A stretch of DNA of 64,000 nt, from contig NZ_CP087598.1 of assembly GCF_020990385.1 (NCBI RefSeq), forward strand, positions 1,656,001 to 1,720,000. The letters are read 5' to 3'. The notes beneath the pieces are model-generated. The model searched no databases. It was given only the letters and a program-made list of their open reading frames with translations, and was not told the origin of the DNA. Position numbers and translations under genes: made by a program. Each line of letters starts with the position of its first letter. The first letter of the stretch is position 1. The stretch comes from Paracoccus sp. MA (GTDB lineage Bacteria > Pseudomonadota > Alphaproteobacteria > Rhodobacterales > Rhodobacteraceae). Below, one piece after another: positions 27,290 through 35,910 of this stretch.

Positions 27290-28543
27290 CTAAAGCGCGA
27301 CCTCGAAGCTTGGCAGCCAGCGTTCCAGCGCGAATTCCATGCCGCCCCAGGACACGGTCCGGATCAGCGTGCTGCAGATCAGCCCGCGATGCGCGCCATA
27401 GCCGCAGCCCGCGGCATCGGTCAGCCTCCGGTAATCGGTCGGGTCGCGCTGCATGGCATAGCGCACCGCCGTGACCGGGCCCGCGACGTCCAGCAGGATG
27501 GTCCCGCCCGAGACGCCGGCGGCAATGATGGCGCCGCCGCCCGTGACCTCAAGCCCCAGATGCTCCGGATCGCCGCCGTAATCGGCATAAAGCCCGGGCG
27601 CGATGGTCAGCGCCTCGTCCTCGCGGACCGAGACGGGGATGGCGATCCGGTCGCCCGTCCGCGTGGCGGGGCCGGGCAGCAGGTTCCAGGCCCGGCCCGC
27701 CGCGACCTCGGCTGCCGCCCAGGCCCCGACCTCATAGGCGCGGACATATTCGGACCAGAGCTTGTGGACGCCCTTGTCGTCGCTGTTGTCGATCTTGTAG
27801 GGGTAAAGCGGCCCGACCAGCACGCCGCCCTTGGCGCGGACGAAATCCAGCTGGTCCAGCTTGCAATGATGCAGGTTCGTCGCCGCGCCCATCATGTAGC
27901 CGCCGGTCTGCTGGACGAAAAGCACCGGCGCCTCGGCCTGGCCGGTCCGGCGCCGGACCTGTTCGACCATCTGCCCGCAGGTGACCTCGGCCGCAGCCGA
28001 CCACCAGCCGCGCGGACGGGCAACATCGGCCTCGCCCTGGTTCAGGAAGATGCGCGGCACCCGGATCGCCTTGCCCTCGGCGGCAAAGACCCGCACGGCC
28101 TCGGCCAGCCACAGCTCGGCATTGGCATGGGGAGTGACCACGCCCTCGACCCCCGAGCCCGGATCGTCGTCCAGGTTCTGGATCGACTGGCCGCCGGCAT
28201 CGTGGAACTGGAAGGCGACCGCCCCCGCCAGCCCGTCGCGCAGCATGGCGCAGGCCAGGACCGCGCCTTCGGGAACCGAGCCCTGCACCAGCATCGGCCC
28301 ATATCCCGCCGCAGGGACGGCGGGATCATAGCCGGCCAGCAGCGGGTTGGCGACATGCGTTACCGCCACGCCATCCGCGCGGCGCAGCCCGGTCAGCATG
28401 AGCGCGCCGGGATTGGCGGCGCCGCCGAACACCTCGCGCCACCGCTGGCCGTTCGGCGCGAGATCGGGCCCGAAATTCGCGCCAAGCGCCAGCGACTGGC
28501 CGCGGGCCAGCATCAGATCGACGGTATTCCCCGGCGCCGTCAC
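27290..28543 (-). CDS. SGNH/GDSL-type carbohydrate esterase-like protein
   Basis: This 417-residue protein begins with VDLMLARGQSLALG, which matches block I of SGNH hydrolases with the nucleophile at Ser17. It has FLNQGEADVARP as the central block. A histidine-rich stretch, TNLHHCKLDQLDFV, could supply the catalytic histidine. Such enzymes (sialate O-acetylesterase-like) remove acyl groups from surface sugars. It has no signal peptide, so it is cytoplasmic or particle-borne. Its start overlaps the stop of the upstream spike-like gene by four bases (ATGA). The pairing recalls phage tail-spike or gene-transfer-agent spike modules, discussed in the findings. Confidence 0.65.
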   Translation of the reverse strand: MTAPGNTVDLMLARGQSLALGANFGPDLAPNGQRWREVFGGAANPGALMLTGLRRADGVAVTHVANPLLAGYDPAVPAAGYGPMLVQGSVPEGAVLACAMLRDGLAGAVAFQFHDAGGQSIQNLDDDPGSGVEGVVTPHANAELWLAEAVRVFAAEGKAIRVPRIFLNQGEADVARPRGWWSAAAEVTCGQMVEQVRRRTGQAEAPVLFVQQTGGYMMGAATNLHHCKLDQLDFVRAKGGVLVGPLYPYKIDNSDDKGVHKLWSEYVRAYEVGAWAAAEVAAGRAWNLLPGPATRTGDRIAIPVSVREDEALTIAPGLYADYGGDPEHLGLEVTGGGAIIAAGVSGGTILLDVAGPVTAVRYAMQRDPTDYRRLTDAAGCGYGAHRGLICSTLIRTVSWGGMEFALERWLPSFEVAL

Positions 28544-30039
28544 GCCGAGCGAAAATCCGCGATCACCTCTTCGAAGCCGGCGGCAAAGACTCCTCCGGCC
28601 GGCCGGGCGAACAGCGCCGCCCGCATCAGCGTGCCGCGGACATACTGGCCGGTGCGGACGGTGACGTAATTCAGCCCCGGCGTGCCGGCCGGGGTTTCCG
28701 AGAGCATCGCGCCCGACGGCGTATAGGCGCGGACGCGCTGCGCGGCATTGTCGATCTCGATCCCGACCACGAATTCCTGGCCATAGGGCACCGGGCCAAG
28801 CGCGATGGTGCGCGGCATCCCGTCATGATAGCGCGCCTGCAGCGTGCCGTTGTTGTTGTGAATCGCGAAGGTGCCCCCGCTGGGATTGGCGGCGAAAAGC
28901 TGCGCCACGCCCGAGCCGTAGCTGTCGATCACCATGCGCAGCACGATGAAGGCCGCGTCGATGCCGCCGGTGGTCAGCCCGCCCGCCTGCAGTGACCGCC
29001 CGTCCTCGAACCGGATCCCGGCCGGGGTCATGGCGATGGCATTGCCCGAACCCGTCGCCGCCAGGTTCCAGCCGCCATTGCCGCCATTCGTCACCCCGGT
29101 CACCGCCGCGGCGGTGCCGGCATAGGCCGCGCCCGGGTGAAGATAGCCCGCCGCCTGCGAGTAATCGATGCTGGTCGCCTGCGGCTCGGCCACCTGCAGC
29201 AACGCCGTCTCGGCCTCCGCCGTTCCCGCCGCATTGCTCCAGCTGACGGCAAGCGCATATTCGCCCGGTTCGGACAGCACCATGCGCAGATCCGGGTCGA
29301 GCCGGTCGCGGACCGAGCTGCCGTTCAGGGTCAGGTCCCAGCTCGCCGCCGCCGGGGGCGCGGCCTCGGCCGCGCCCAGATCCAGCGCGATGCTGTCGCC
29401 GATCCCGGCGCCTTCGGGCAGAATCGCCGGCTGGCGGATGACGGCCGGCGCTACGGCCGGCGGCGCGCCCTCGATCAGGGTCACGCCGCGGGCATCCAGC
29501 AGCGCGGCCGGCCGGCCGCCATGCCAGATGCGCGTCACCCCGTCGAAAAGCGCGCGCTCCAGCGTGCCCTGGATCGCCGGCGGGGACTCGCGCCCGTCCA
29601 CCACCACGAGATCGTTCTGGCGCCTCTGGTTTTCCGGCATGGCCTGGTAGCTGTCGTAATCGGCGGCGAGGATCAGCCGGGCGAGGCCGGCCTCGCGCGC
29701 CGCCTTCAGGTTCTGGGCGCTGGTCTTTTCCAGGTCGCCCAGGGTGATCTCCAGGCCGGAGGCCAGAAACAGCGCCTTCGCCTCGAAGACCTTGGCCACA
29801 TACTGGTTGTAGCCCTCGATGGTCCAGCTCGTGCCCGCCGTCTCGCCCTCGCCGTTCACGATCAGCGCCAGCGCCCATTCGCCCTGCGCATTCGTGGTCG
29901 CCTCGACCTTCTGCGTCACCACCCGCACCCCGCCGTCGAAAATGTCCGAGCCCTGCAGCGTGGCGACGATCTTGCCCGCGGCGACCGGGGCGAGCGTCGC
30001 GTCCACCAGCACCCCCCTGACTGTGGCTTTGTTCGGCAT
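28540..30039 (-). CDS. Spike/fibre-like surface or particle protein
   Basis: A 499-residue protein without a signal peptide. The first 130 residues (ATVRGVLVDATLAPVAAGKIV onward) resemble base domains of phage fibres. The middle (residues 215-280) looks like an immunoglobulin-like beta domain (WDLTLNGSSVRDRL...GEYALAVSWSNAAG). The C-terminal 200 residues look like a concanavalin/LamG-type sugar-binding fold (IDAAFIVLRMVID, FAIHNNNGTLQARYHDGM, FVVGIEIDNAAQRVRAYTPSG). It is translationally coupled to the esterase gene. No other phage structural genes are nearby. Function as a fibre is inferred from domain appearance only. Confidence 0.5.
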   Translation of the reverse strand: MPNKATVRGVLVDATLAPVAAGKIVATLQGSDIFDGGVRVVTQKVEATTNAQGEWALALIVNGEGETAGTSWTIEGYNQYVAKVFEAKALFLASGLEITLGDLEKTSAQNLKAAREAGLARLILAADYDSYQAMPENQRRQNDLVVVDGRESPPAIQGTLERALFDGVTRIWHGGRPAALLDARGVTLIEGAPPAVAPAVIRQPAILPEGAGIGDSIALDLGAAEAAPPAAASWDLTLNGSSVRDRLDPDLRMVLSEPGEYALAVSWSNAAGTAEAETALLQVAEPQATSIDYSQAAGYLHPGAAYAGTAAAVTGVTNGGNGGWNLAATGSGNAIAMTPAGIRFEDGRSLQAGGLTTGGIDAAFIVLRMVIDSYGSGVAQLFAANPSGGTFAIHNNNGTLQARYHDGMPRTIALGPVPYGQEFVVGIEIDNAAQRVRAYTPSGAMLSETPAGTPGLNYVTVRTGQYVRGTLMRAALFARPAGGVFAAGFEEVIADFRSA

Positions 30040-30121
30040 CTGTCCCTCTCCTCATCCGAATGGCCGGGCCATTATCCGGCAGAGGCGCCGGCGTTGCCGC
30101 AAAGGGCCGTGCAACGGGCGG

Positions 30122-30515
30122 CTAGGGCGCCTCCCCGGCCGGCAGGCCGCGGCTCTGGCGCCAGAGATCGGGCGTGCTGCCCTCGGTCTCGCGGAAGACG
30201 CGGATCAGGTGCGAGGCGTCGCAGAAGCCGGTCTCCTCGGCGATGCGGGTCACGGTGCGGTCGGTGCGCGCCAGCAGCATGCGCGCCTGCGCCAGCCGGA
30301 TGCGGATCGAGGCATCGGCCGGCGGGATGCCCAGGTCGGCGTTGAAATGCCGCTCGAGCTTGCGCCGCCCCACACCCAGATCGCGGGCAATGCGCGCGAT
30401 CGGCAGCGGCGCGTGCAGGTTCTGCTGCATCGCCAGAAGCGCCCGCCGCACCAGAGGGTCCCGCGCATGCAGCTCAAGCGGAAGACCAGGCTGAGGACGG
30501 TCTCCGGCCCGAAAA
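30122..30515 (-). pseudogene. Remnant of a GlxA-type AraC-family regulator
   Basis: Only the C-terminal helix-turn-helix part of a GlxA-family regulator remains: LELHARDPLVRRALLAMQQNL, IARIARDLGVGRRKLERHFNADLGIPP and VTRIAEETGFCDASHLIRVFRETEGSTP. Family members are about 320 residues with an N-terminal DJ-1/PfpI-like domain. Here recognisable sequence stops at about 30515, directly against the terminator hairpin of tRNA-Thr, and no credible start or ribosome site precedes it. A shortened HTH protein starting at an internal ATG cannot be excluded. Confidence 0.65.
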
Positions 30516-30517
30516 GC

Positions 30518-30566
30518 AGAAACCCCGGACAAGCCAACGCAATACATTGACTTGTCCGGGGTTTCT
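30518..30566 (-). terminator. Terminator of tRNA-Thr
   Basis: AGAAACCCCGGACAAG at 30518-30533 and its exact complement at 30551-30566 form a 16-base perfect stem with a 17-base loop. Read leftward a TTTCTGCTTTT tract ends it. The stem begins at the encoded CCA end of the tRNA gene. Confidence 0.8.
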
Positions 30567-30641
30567 GGTGCCGGTGAAGGGACTCGAACCCCCGACCCCA
30601 TCATTACGAATGACGTGCTCTACCAGCTGAGCTACACCGGC
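30566..30641 (-). tRNA. tRNA-Thr (anticodon CGT)
   Basis: The leftward gene folds into a cloverleaf with acceptor stem GCCGGTG/CACCGGC, anticodon loop TTCGTAA (anticodon CGT) and T-loop GGTTCGAGTCC. The discriminator is A and CCA is encoded. It reads threonine ACG codons. The gene sits between hemY and the truncated GlxA-type regulator. Confidence 0.95.
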
Positions 30642-30688
30642 ATATGCCGCGCCGGATAGCAGGTTACGGCGCGGCCGAAAAGGGGGGA

Positions 30689-32461
30689 TCAGTATTTTTT
30701 CCCTGCGATCTTCGCCTCCTCAGGCTCGGGCGGTTCGACATCGGGGCGCACCGGCAGGATGTCGCCCTGCGCGGCGACCAGCGGCTGGCGCTCGGACTCG
30801 GGCGGGGCGGCCTCGGCCTGGGCAGCTGCCGGTTCGGGCTCGGGGTCGGTGACGGTCATCGCGGGTTCCGCCCCGGCCGAGACCGGCGAAACCCGGCGAT
30901 AATCCGATTCGCGCGGCACCATGCCGGGCGAGACGTCGGCGATCTCGACCGGGGGCGGGGCGTCTGGGGAAGGCTGCGCCCCGGGCTGCGGACCGACCAT
31001 GCCGGGCGACGGCGCGCCGGCGGGCTGCGAAGCCGTGGCAAGCGGCGTCGGAACCCGCACCGCCCCCCCCGCCCCATGCCTGTCCCCGACCAGCAGCGGC
31101 AGCATCTCGGCCCCGTTCGCGGCCGGCGCGCTCCAGACCGGGCTGTCCGGCTCGCGCCAGGTCAGCGTATCGAAGCCGCCGCAGCTGTCGCAGGTCGGGG
31201 ACCAGTCCGCCATGACGTTGTGGCACTTGTCGCAGACCCATTGCGGGCCGCGGCTGGCGACCAGCGCCCGCGCCAGAATGCCGCGCACCACCGCGTCGTC
31301 CGAGCCTTCGCCGCGCTCGACGGCGGCCAGGATCGACAGCGAGCGCACCGTCGGATGCTTCTCGGCCAGATCGCCGAGCGCGCGGCGGGCGCCGGGGAAA
31401 TCCTCGGCGGCCAGCAGCAGTTCGGCGCGCAGCAGCCGGGTTTCCTCGTGATCCGGGTTCTGCCGCATCAGGTCCTCGAAACGGCGCAGCCGCGCGGCCG
31501 GCTTCTCGTCCGGCACGATCTCGGCATAGGTCGCGGCGATCGCGGGATGCGGGCGCACGCTCCAGGTCTTTTGCAGCACCCGGCCGGCGTTGCGGGGATC
31601 GTTCTGGGCGATGTAGCTGCGCGCGGCCAGCACCGCGGCCGGGATCAGGTCCGGGCTGGCCCGGTTGGCCGAGATCGCGGCCTCGCGCGCGCTGATCGAA
31701 TTGCCCTCGGCCAGCACCTCGGACGCCTCCTTCAGCGCCAGCACGGCATCGCGGCGGACATGCACGTCCTTGGGCAGCTGGCCCTGCTTGCGCTTGTCCT
31801 TGAGCACCGCGCGCGCGCCCTTCCAGTCGCCCTCGCGGGTCTGCAGCTCCAGCAGCATGTCCTGGACCTCGCCGTGCTTGGGCTTCAGCGCATAGGCCTT
31901 TTCCGCCAGCTTCAGCGCGGTGGCGGTGTCGCCCTCGGCCAGCTTGTGGTGCATCAGCCCGCGCACCCCGACGAAGCGGGTGCGCGGATCCGAAAGCAGC
32001 CGACGATAGATCTCGGCCGCCTTGGCGCGGTCGCCGGCCACCTCGGCGGCCTGCGCCGCCAGAAGATCGGTGACATGCGGCTTGTCGAGGAATTTCGCCG
32101 CCTTCGCCGCCTTGTCCTGCGCCAGCCGGCCCTCGCCCGAGGCGACGGCCAGCATGCCTTCGGACAGGGCGTCGTAGCCCTTGCGCTCGCGCGAGCGGGC
32201 GAAATAGCGGTTGATCGCCGTCTCGTCGCCCAGCAGGAAGCGCAGGAAGGCCAGAAGCAGGGCCAGCAGCCGCACCACGGCCCAGCCCAGCACCACCACC
32301 ACCAGCGCCGCGATCACCAGCTGCACCGGCCCCAGCGTGTATTCGGTGCCGCCATAGACCATGCTCAGGCCGTGGCCGGTTTCCGAAAGCTGCATGGCGC
32401 CCAGCGTCAGAACCAGCACGATGGCGAAGAAGATCAGGATTTTCAGTGCCGAAAGCAGCAT
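30689..32461 (-). CDS. hemY: HemY-like heme biosynthesis-associated membrane protein
   Basis: A 590-residue inner-membrane protein with a HemY N-terminal domain: two transmembrane helices at about residues 5-24 and 43-70 flank SETGHGLSMVYGGTEYTLG, then tetratricopeptide-like helices follow. Near residue 410 there is a zinc-ribbon-like pair, CDKCHNVMADWSPTCDSC. The last 150 residues are proline- and glutamate-rich and probably disordered; they include an 8-C tract at 31063-31070. This HemY is distinct from protoporphyrinogen oxidase. It is third in the operon hemD-mic60-hemY, 10 bases after the mitofilin-like gene. Confidence 0.85.
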   Translation of the reverse strand: MLLSALKILIFFAIVLVLTLGAMQLSETGHGLSMVYGGTEYTLGPVQLVIAALVVVVLGWAVVRLLALLLAFLRFLLGDETAINRYFARSRERKGYDALSEGMLAVASGEGRLAQDKAAKAAKFLDKPHVTDLLAAQAAEVAGDRAKAAEIYRRLLSDPRTRFVGVRGLMHHKLAEGDTATALKLAEKAYALKPKHGEVQDMLLELQTREGDWKGARAVLKDKRKQGQLPKDVHVRRDAVLALKEASEVLAEGNSISAREAAISANRASPDLIPAAVLAARSYIAQNDPRNAGRVLQKTWSVRPHPAIAATYAEIVPDEKPAARLRRFEDLMRQNPDHEETRLLRAELLLAAEDFPGARRALGDLAEKHPTVRSLSILAAVERGEGSDDAVVRGILARALVASRGPQWVCDKCHNVMADWSPTCDSCGGFDTLTWREPDSPVWSAPAANGAEMLPLLVGDRHGAGGAVRVPTPLATASQPAGAPSPGMVGPQPGAQPSPDAPPPVEIADVSPGMVPRESDYRRVSPVSAGAEPAMTVTDPEPEPAAAQAEAAPPESERQPLVAAQGDILPVRPDVEPPEPEEAKIAGKKY

Positions 32462-32471
32462 GGCGCGCCCC

Positions 32472-33974
32472 TTACATGCTGCCCGCGGCCAGAGCGGCCA
32501 GCGCGGCATTGGCTTCGATCCAGGTCCGGGCGCGGGAGGTCCAGCCGGCCATCGCCGCCTGAGCGGATTGCGGCAGGGTGGCGATCTCGTCCAGCGCGCC
32601 CTTGATGTCGCCGGCATTCACCGCCGCATCGGCGCGCGACAGGATGGCGTCGGGATCGCCGCCCTCGCGCGGCTCGACCGAGCGGGCGCCGGTCTGCACC
32701 CGCAGGAAATTCCCGATGACGCCCAGCGCGCCCTCGGCCTCGGGCGCGTCGCGCAGCGCGGCGGCCAGGCCCTCGCGCGCGGCGGTGGGAAAGCCCGCGC
32801 GCAGCTGGCCCAGCGTCGGCACGTCGCCGGCCAGCACGGCGGGCGGCTCGACCCCGGCGGCGCGCAGGTCGGCCAGCGCCTGATCGCGCGGGCCGCCGGT
32901 CTCGAGCGCGGCCTGCAGCGCGGCGGCGGCGGTGGCGGCCTGGGCGCGGCGATTGGCCGCCTCGGCGCTTTCCTGCAGGGTCGAGGCCTGCGCCTCGGCG
33001 GCGGCGATGCGCTTCTCGGCCTCCTCGGCCGCGGCGGCGATCTGCACCTGCAGCGCCTCGGCCTGGGCGGCAAAGCCCTGGATCTGCTCGGCGGTGGCCG
33101 TATCGGTCGCCGGACGCGCCGCAAGCTCGTCGATGCGGCCCTGCTGCGCCGCCAGCCGCGCGGTCAGCTCGTTCAGCACTTGCTGCAACCCGTCGCTGTC
33201 CTCGCCCGAGACCACCGGCGCCACGACGGGACGCGCGGCCAGTTCGGCGACGGCCTTTTCCAGCGCGGCCAGCTTTTCCCCCTGCGCCTGCAGCGCCTCG
33301 GCCTGGCCGGCCTGGGACTGCCCCTCGGCATCGGCCAGCGCCTGGCGCGCCGCATCCGCCCCGGCCTCGGAGGCGCGGTTGGCAAAGGCGTCGGCCTGGG
33401 TCTGGATCTCCTCCCGCGCCGCCTCGATGGCGGCCTCGCGGGCGGCGGCGATCTGGGCCTCGGTCGGGGCGGGATCGGTCCCGACCGGCTGCCAGGCGGG
33501 CGGCAGATGCGGAATCGCCCACCAGGCCGCCGCGGCGCCCAGGCCGGCGGCGACGACGCCGCCCAGGAAGGTCGGCGCGAAACCGGCCTTGCGCACCTCG
33601 ACCACGCGGGTTTCGACCTTGGCGGGCTGCGGCTGCGAAACGGCCGGCTTGGGCGCTTCGGCCGGCCCGGCATCCGACTTGCCGACCGGCGGCACGGTGC
33701 CCGGCTTCGCCTCGGCGGCGGACGGCGGCACGGCGGTTTTCGATTCGGCGGAGGGCTTGCCGGTCGCCGGCTTGGGCGCGGCGGCATCCGGGCCGGTGCC
33801 GCTGCCGACCAGCCTCGATTCGATCTGCGGCTTGGGCTCGGGCTTCAGGGCGGCGGCGCCCTCGCCGGCGCTGACCGGGCGGCTGTCGATCGCCGCGCCC
33901 GAAACCGCTTTTTTCTTTCCGTCTTTTCCGGGGCTTGCCTTGTTCTCGCTGGAATTGGTTTCTGGCTTCTTCAC
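32472..33974 (-). CDS. Mitofilin/Mic60-family inner-membrane protein
   Basis: A 500-residue protein with a Lys/Pro/Ala-rich cytoplasmic N-terminus, one transmembrane helix at about residues 133-154 (PTFLGGVVAAGLGAAAAWWA), a long Ala/Glu/Gln coiled coil (170-370) and a C-terminal mitofilin-like region (residues 380-500: LADLRAAG, LRAGFPTAAREGLAAALRDA, AILSRADAAVNAGDIKGALDEIATLP). Alphaproteobacterial homologues of mitochondrial Mic60 are encoded next to heme genes and have been linked to intracytoplasmic membrane shaping. It lies between hemD and hemY on one transcript, matching that known context. The protein is often annotated only as hypothetical or HemX-like. Confidence 0.8.
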   Translation of the reverse strand: MKKPETNSSENKASPGKDGKKKAVSGAAIDSRPVSAGEGAAALKPEPKPQIESRLVGSGTGPDAAAPKPATGKPSAESKTAVPPSAAEAKPGTVPPVGKSDAGPAEAPKPAVSQPQPAKVETRVVEVRKAGFAPTFLGGVVAAGLGAAAAWWAIPHLPPAWQPVGTDPAPTEAQIAAAREAAIEAAREEIQTQADAFANRASEAGADAARQALADAEGQSQAGQAEALQAQGEKLAALEKAVAELAARPVVAPVVSGEDSDGLQQVLNELTARLAAQQGRIDELAARPATDTATAEQIQGFAAQAEALQVQIAAAAEEAEKRIAAAEAQASTLQESAEAANRRAQAATAAAALQAALETGGPRDQALADLRAAGVEPPAVLAGDVPTLGQLRAGFPTAAREGLAAALRDAPEAEGALGVIGNFLRVQTGARSVEPREGGDPDAILSRADAAVNAGDIKGALDEIATLPQSAQAAMAGWTSRARTWIEANAALAALAAGSM

Positions 33975-34100
33975 AATTCTTCCCCGTTCCCTTTCGTGTC
34001 GCAGCCCGGCTGCCGGGGCAGGCCCTGCCCCCTCCGCCCGCGATCATGCCTGGCTCCCGCCGGCAGTCTAGTCGCGGGGGCGTGGCGCCTCAACCCGCCC

Positions 34101-34775
34101 TCATGCGGATTGTTCCGTTGCCAGCAGGCGCCGGATCGCGCAAAGCATCCCCTCCGCGTCGGGCGTGGGCGCCAGCGCGACCTGCGCCGCCGGCCCCGTC
34201 CAGGCTTCGCGCGCCGCGGCGCTGATCGGCGCCAGCCACAGCGGCGCCCGCGCCCCCGCCGCCTGATCCGCCAGTATCCGCGCCGAGCGGGGCGAGAACA
34301 GCGGCAGGATCACCGGCGCCGCGCCCGCCAGCACCGCCCGCGCCGGCCCGTCCAGCGGCTGGGGCAGCTGGTCATAGACCACCATGCCCGGCACCGGCAG
34401 CACCTTGGCGACATGGGCGCCGTGCGGATGCAGCCAGCCCTTGCCCAGCCCCTCCAGCAGCGGCAGCATCCGCGCCGCGTCGCCCGGCCCCTCGGTGACG
34501 TCGAAACCCGCGGCCCGCGCCGCCTCGGCCGTGGCCGGGCCGACGCAGATCGCCGGCCGCCCGCGCCCCTGCCCCGCCGCCGGCACGGCATTGACCGAGG
34601 TAAAGACCAGCCCCCGCGCCGCCGCCAACCGCGCGGCGTCATGCGCGACCGGCCGGATGCGCAGCACGGGCGAGATCAGCACCTTCAGCCCCGGCTGTCC
34701 CAGCCCTGCGGCAAATCGCCGCGAGGCCGGTTCGGGCCGGGTCAGCAGCAGGATGGGCGCGGGGTTGGGCGGCAT
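34101..34775 (-). CDS. hemD: Uroporphyrinogen-III synthase
   Basis: A 224-residue enzyme that cyclises hydroxymethylbilane to uroporphyrinogen III, the branch point to heme, cobalamin and siroheme. The family is poorly conserved; landmarks are the N-terminal ILLLTRPEPASRRFA, FTSVNAV, the CVGPATAEAARAAGFDV linker and LPLFSPRSARILA. The context supports the call: it is followed by mic60 and hemY and diverges from tsaD 65 bases away, the usual alphaproteobacterial arrangement beside hemC (absent here). Confidence 0.88.
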   Translation of the reverse strand: MPPNPAPILLLTRPEPASRRFAAGLGQPGLKVLISPVLRIRPVAHDAARLAAARGLVFTSVNAVPAAGQGRGRPAICVGPATAEAARAAGFDVTEGPGDAARMLPLLEGLGKGWLHPHGAHVAKVLPVPGMVVYDQLPQPLDGPARAVLAGAAPVILPLFSPRSARILADQAAGARAPLWLAPISAAAREAWTGPAAQVALAPTPDAEGMLCAIRRLLATEQSA

Positions 34776-34839
34776 GGCAATCGGCCTGACAAGGTGTTAC
34801 TTCCCCCTTGCCTAGGCCCTTGGCGGCGCGGGAACAAGG

Positions 34840-35910
34840 ATGAGCATGGGACTGACCTTTCTGGGCATAGAAAGCAGCTGCGACGATACCGCCGCCGCCG
34901 TGGTGCGCGACGACCGGACGATCCTGGCCTCGGTGGTGGCGGGCCAGACGGCGCTGCATGCCGATTTCGGCGGCGTGGTGCCCGAGATCGCCGCCCGCGC
35001 CCATGCCGAGAAGCTTGACCTCTGCGTCGAGGAGGCGCTGGCCCAGGCGCGGCTGCGCCTGTCGGATCTGGACGGCATCGCCGTCACCGCCGGGCCGGGG
35101 CTGATCGGCGGCGTGCTGTCGGGGGTCATGCTGGCCAAGGGGCTGGCGGCGGGCAGCGGCCTGCCGCTGATCGGCGTGAACCACCTTGCCGGCCATGCGC
35201 TGACGCCGCGGCTGACCGACGGTGTCGCCTATCCCTATCTGCTGCTGCTGGTTTCGGGCGGGCATTGCCAGTTCCTGCGCGTGGACGGCCCCGAGGATTT
35301 CGCCCGGCTCGGCGGCACCATCGACGATGCCCCGGGCGAGGCTTTCGACAAGGTGGCGAAGCTGCTGGGCCTGCCGCAGCCGGGCGGCCCCTCGGTCGAG
35401 GACGCCGCGCGCGCCGGCGATGCCCGGCGCTTCGCCCTGCCCCGGCCGCTGCTGGACCGGCCGGGCTGCGACCTGAGCTTTTCCGGCCTCAAGACCGCCG
35501 TCCTGCGCCAGCGCGACGAACTGGTCGCGGCACAGGGCGGCCTGCACCAGCAGGACCGCGCCGATCTTTGCGCCGGCTTTCAGGCGGCGGTGGCCGAGGT
35601 GCTGGCGGAAAAGACCCGCCGCGCGCTGGCGCTGGCGCCCGCTCCGGCGCTGGCCGTGGCCGGCGGCGTCGCGGCCAACGAGACGCTGCGCACGGCCTTG
35701 CAGGCGGTCGCGGCCGAGGCGGGCGCGTCCTTCCTCGCCCCGCCGCTGCGGCTTTGCACCGACAATGCCGCGATGATCGCCTGGGCCGGGATCGAGGCTT
35801 ACCGGGCCGGCCGGCGCGACGGCATGGATCTGGCCGCGCGCCCGCGCTGGCCGCTGGACCGGACGGCCGCGCCGATGCTGGGCGCCGGCAAGCGGGGGGC
35901 CAAGGCATGA
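34840..35910 (+). CDS. tsaD: tRNA N6-adenosine threonylcarbamoyltransferase
   Basis: A 356-residue enzyme that, with TsaB and TsaE, places threonylcarbamoyl on A37 of ANN-reading tRNAs. The Kae1/TsaD motifs are clear: [43 protein letters not shown] (metal-binding histidines), [17 protein letters not shown] and [12 protein letters not shown]. The start may be either of two nearby ATGs (34840 or 34846). The stop overlaps gpsA by four bases. It opens a four-gene coupled series with gpsA, a YciI protein and an EVE protein. Confidence 0.96.
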   Translation: MSMGLTFLGIESSCDDTAAAVVRDDRTILASVVAGQTALHADFGGVVPEIAARAHAEKLDLCVEEALAQARLRLSDLDGIAVTAGPGLIGGVLSGVMLAKGLAAGSGLPLIGVNHLAGHALTPRLTDGVAYPYLLLLVSGGHCQFLRVDGPEDFARLGGTIDDAPGEAFDKVAKLLGLPQPGGPSVEDAARAGDARRFALPRPLLDRPGCDLSFSGLKTAVLRQRDELVAAQGGLHQQDRADLCAGFQAAVAEVLAEKTRRALALAPAPALAVAGGVAANETLRTALQAVAAEAGASFLAPPLRLCTDNAAMIAWAGIEAYRAGRRDGMDLAARPRWPLDRTAAPMLGAGKRGAKA

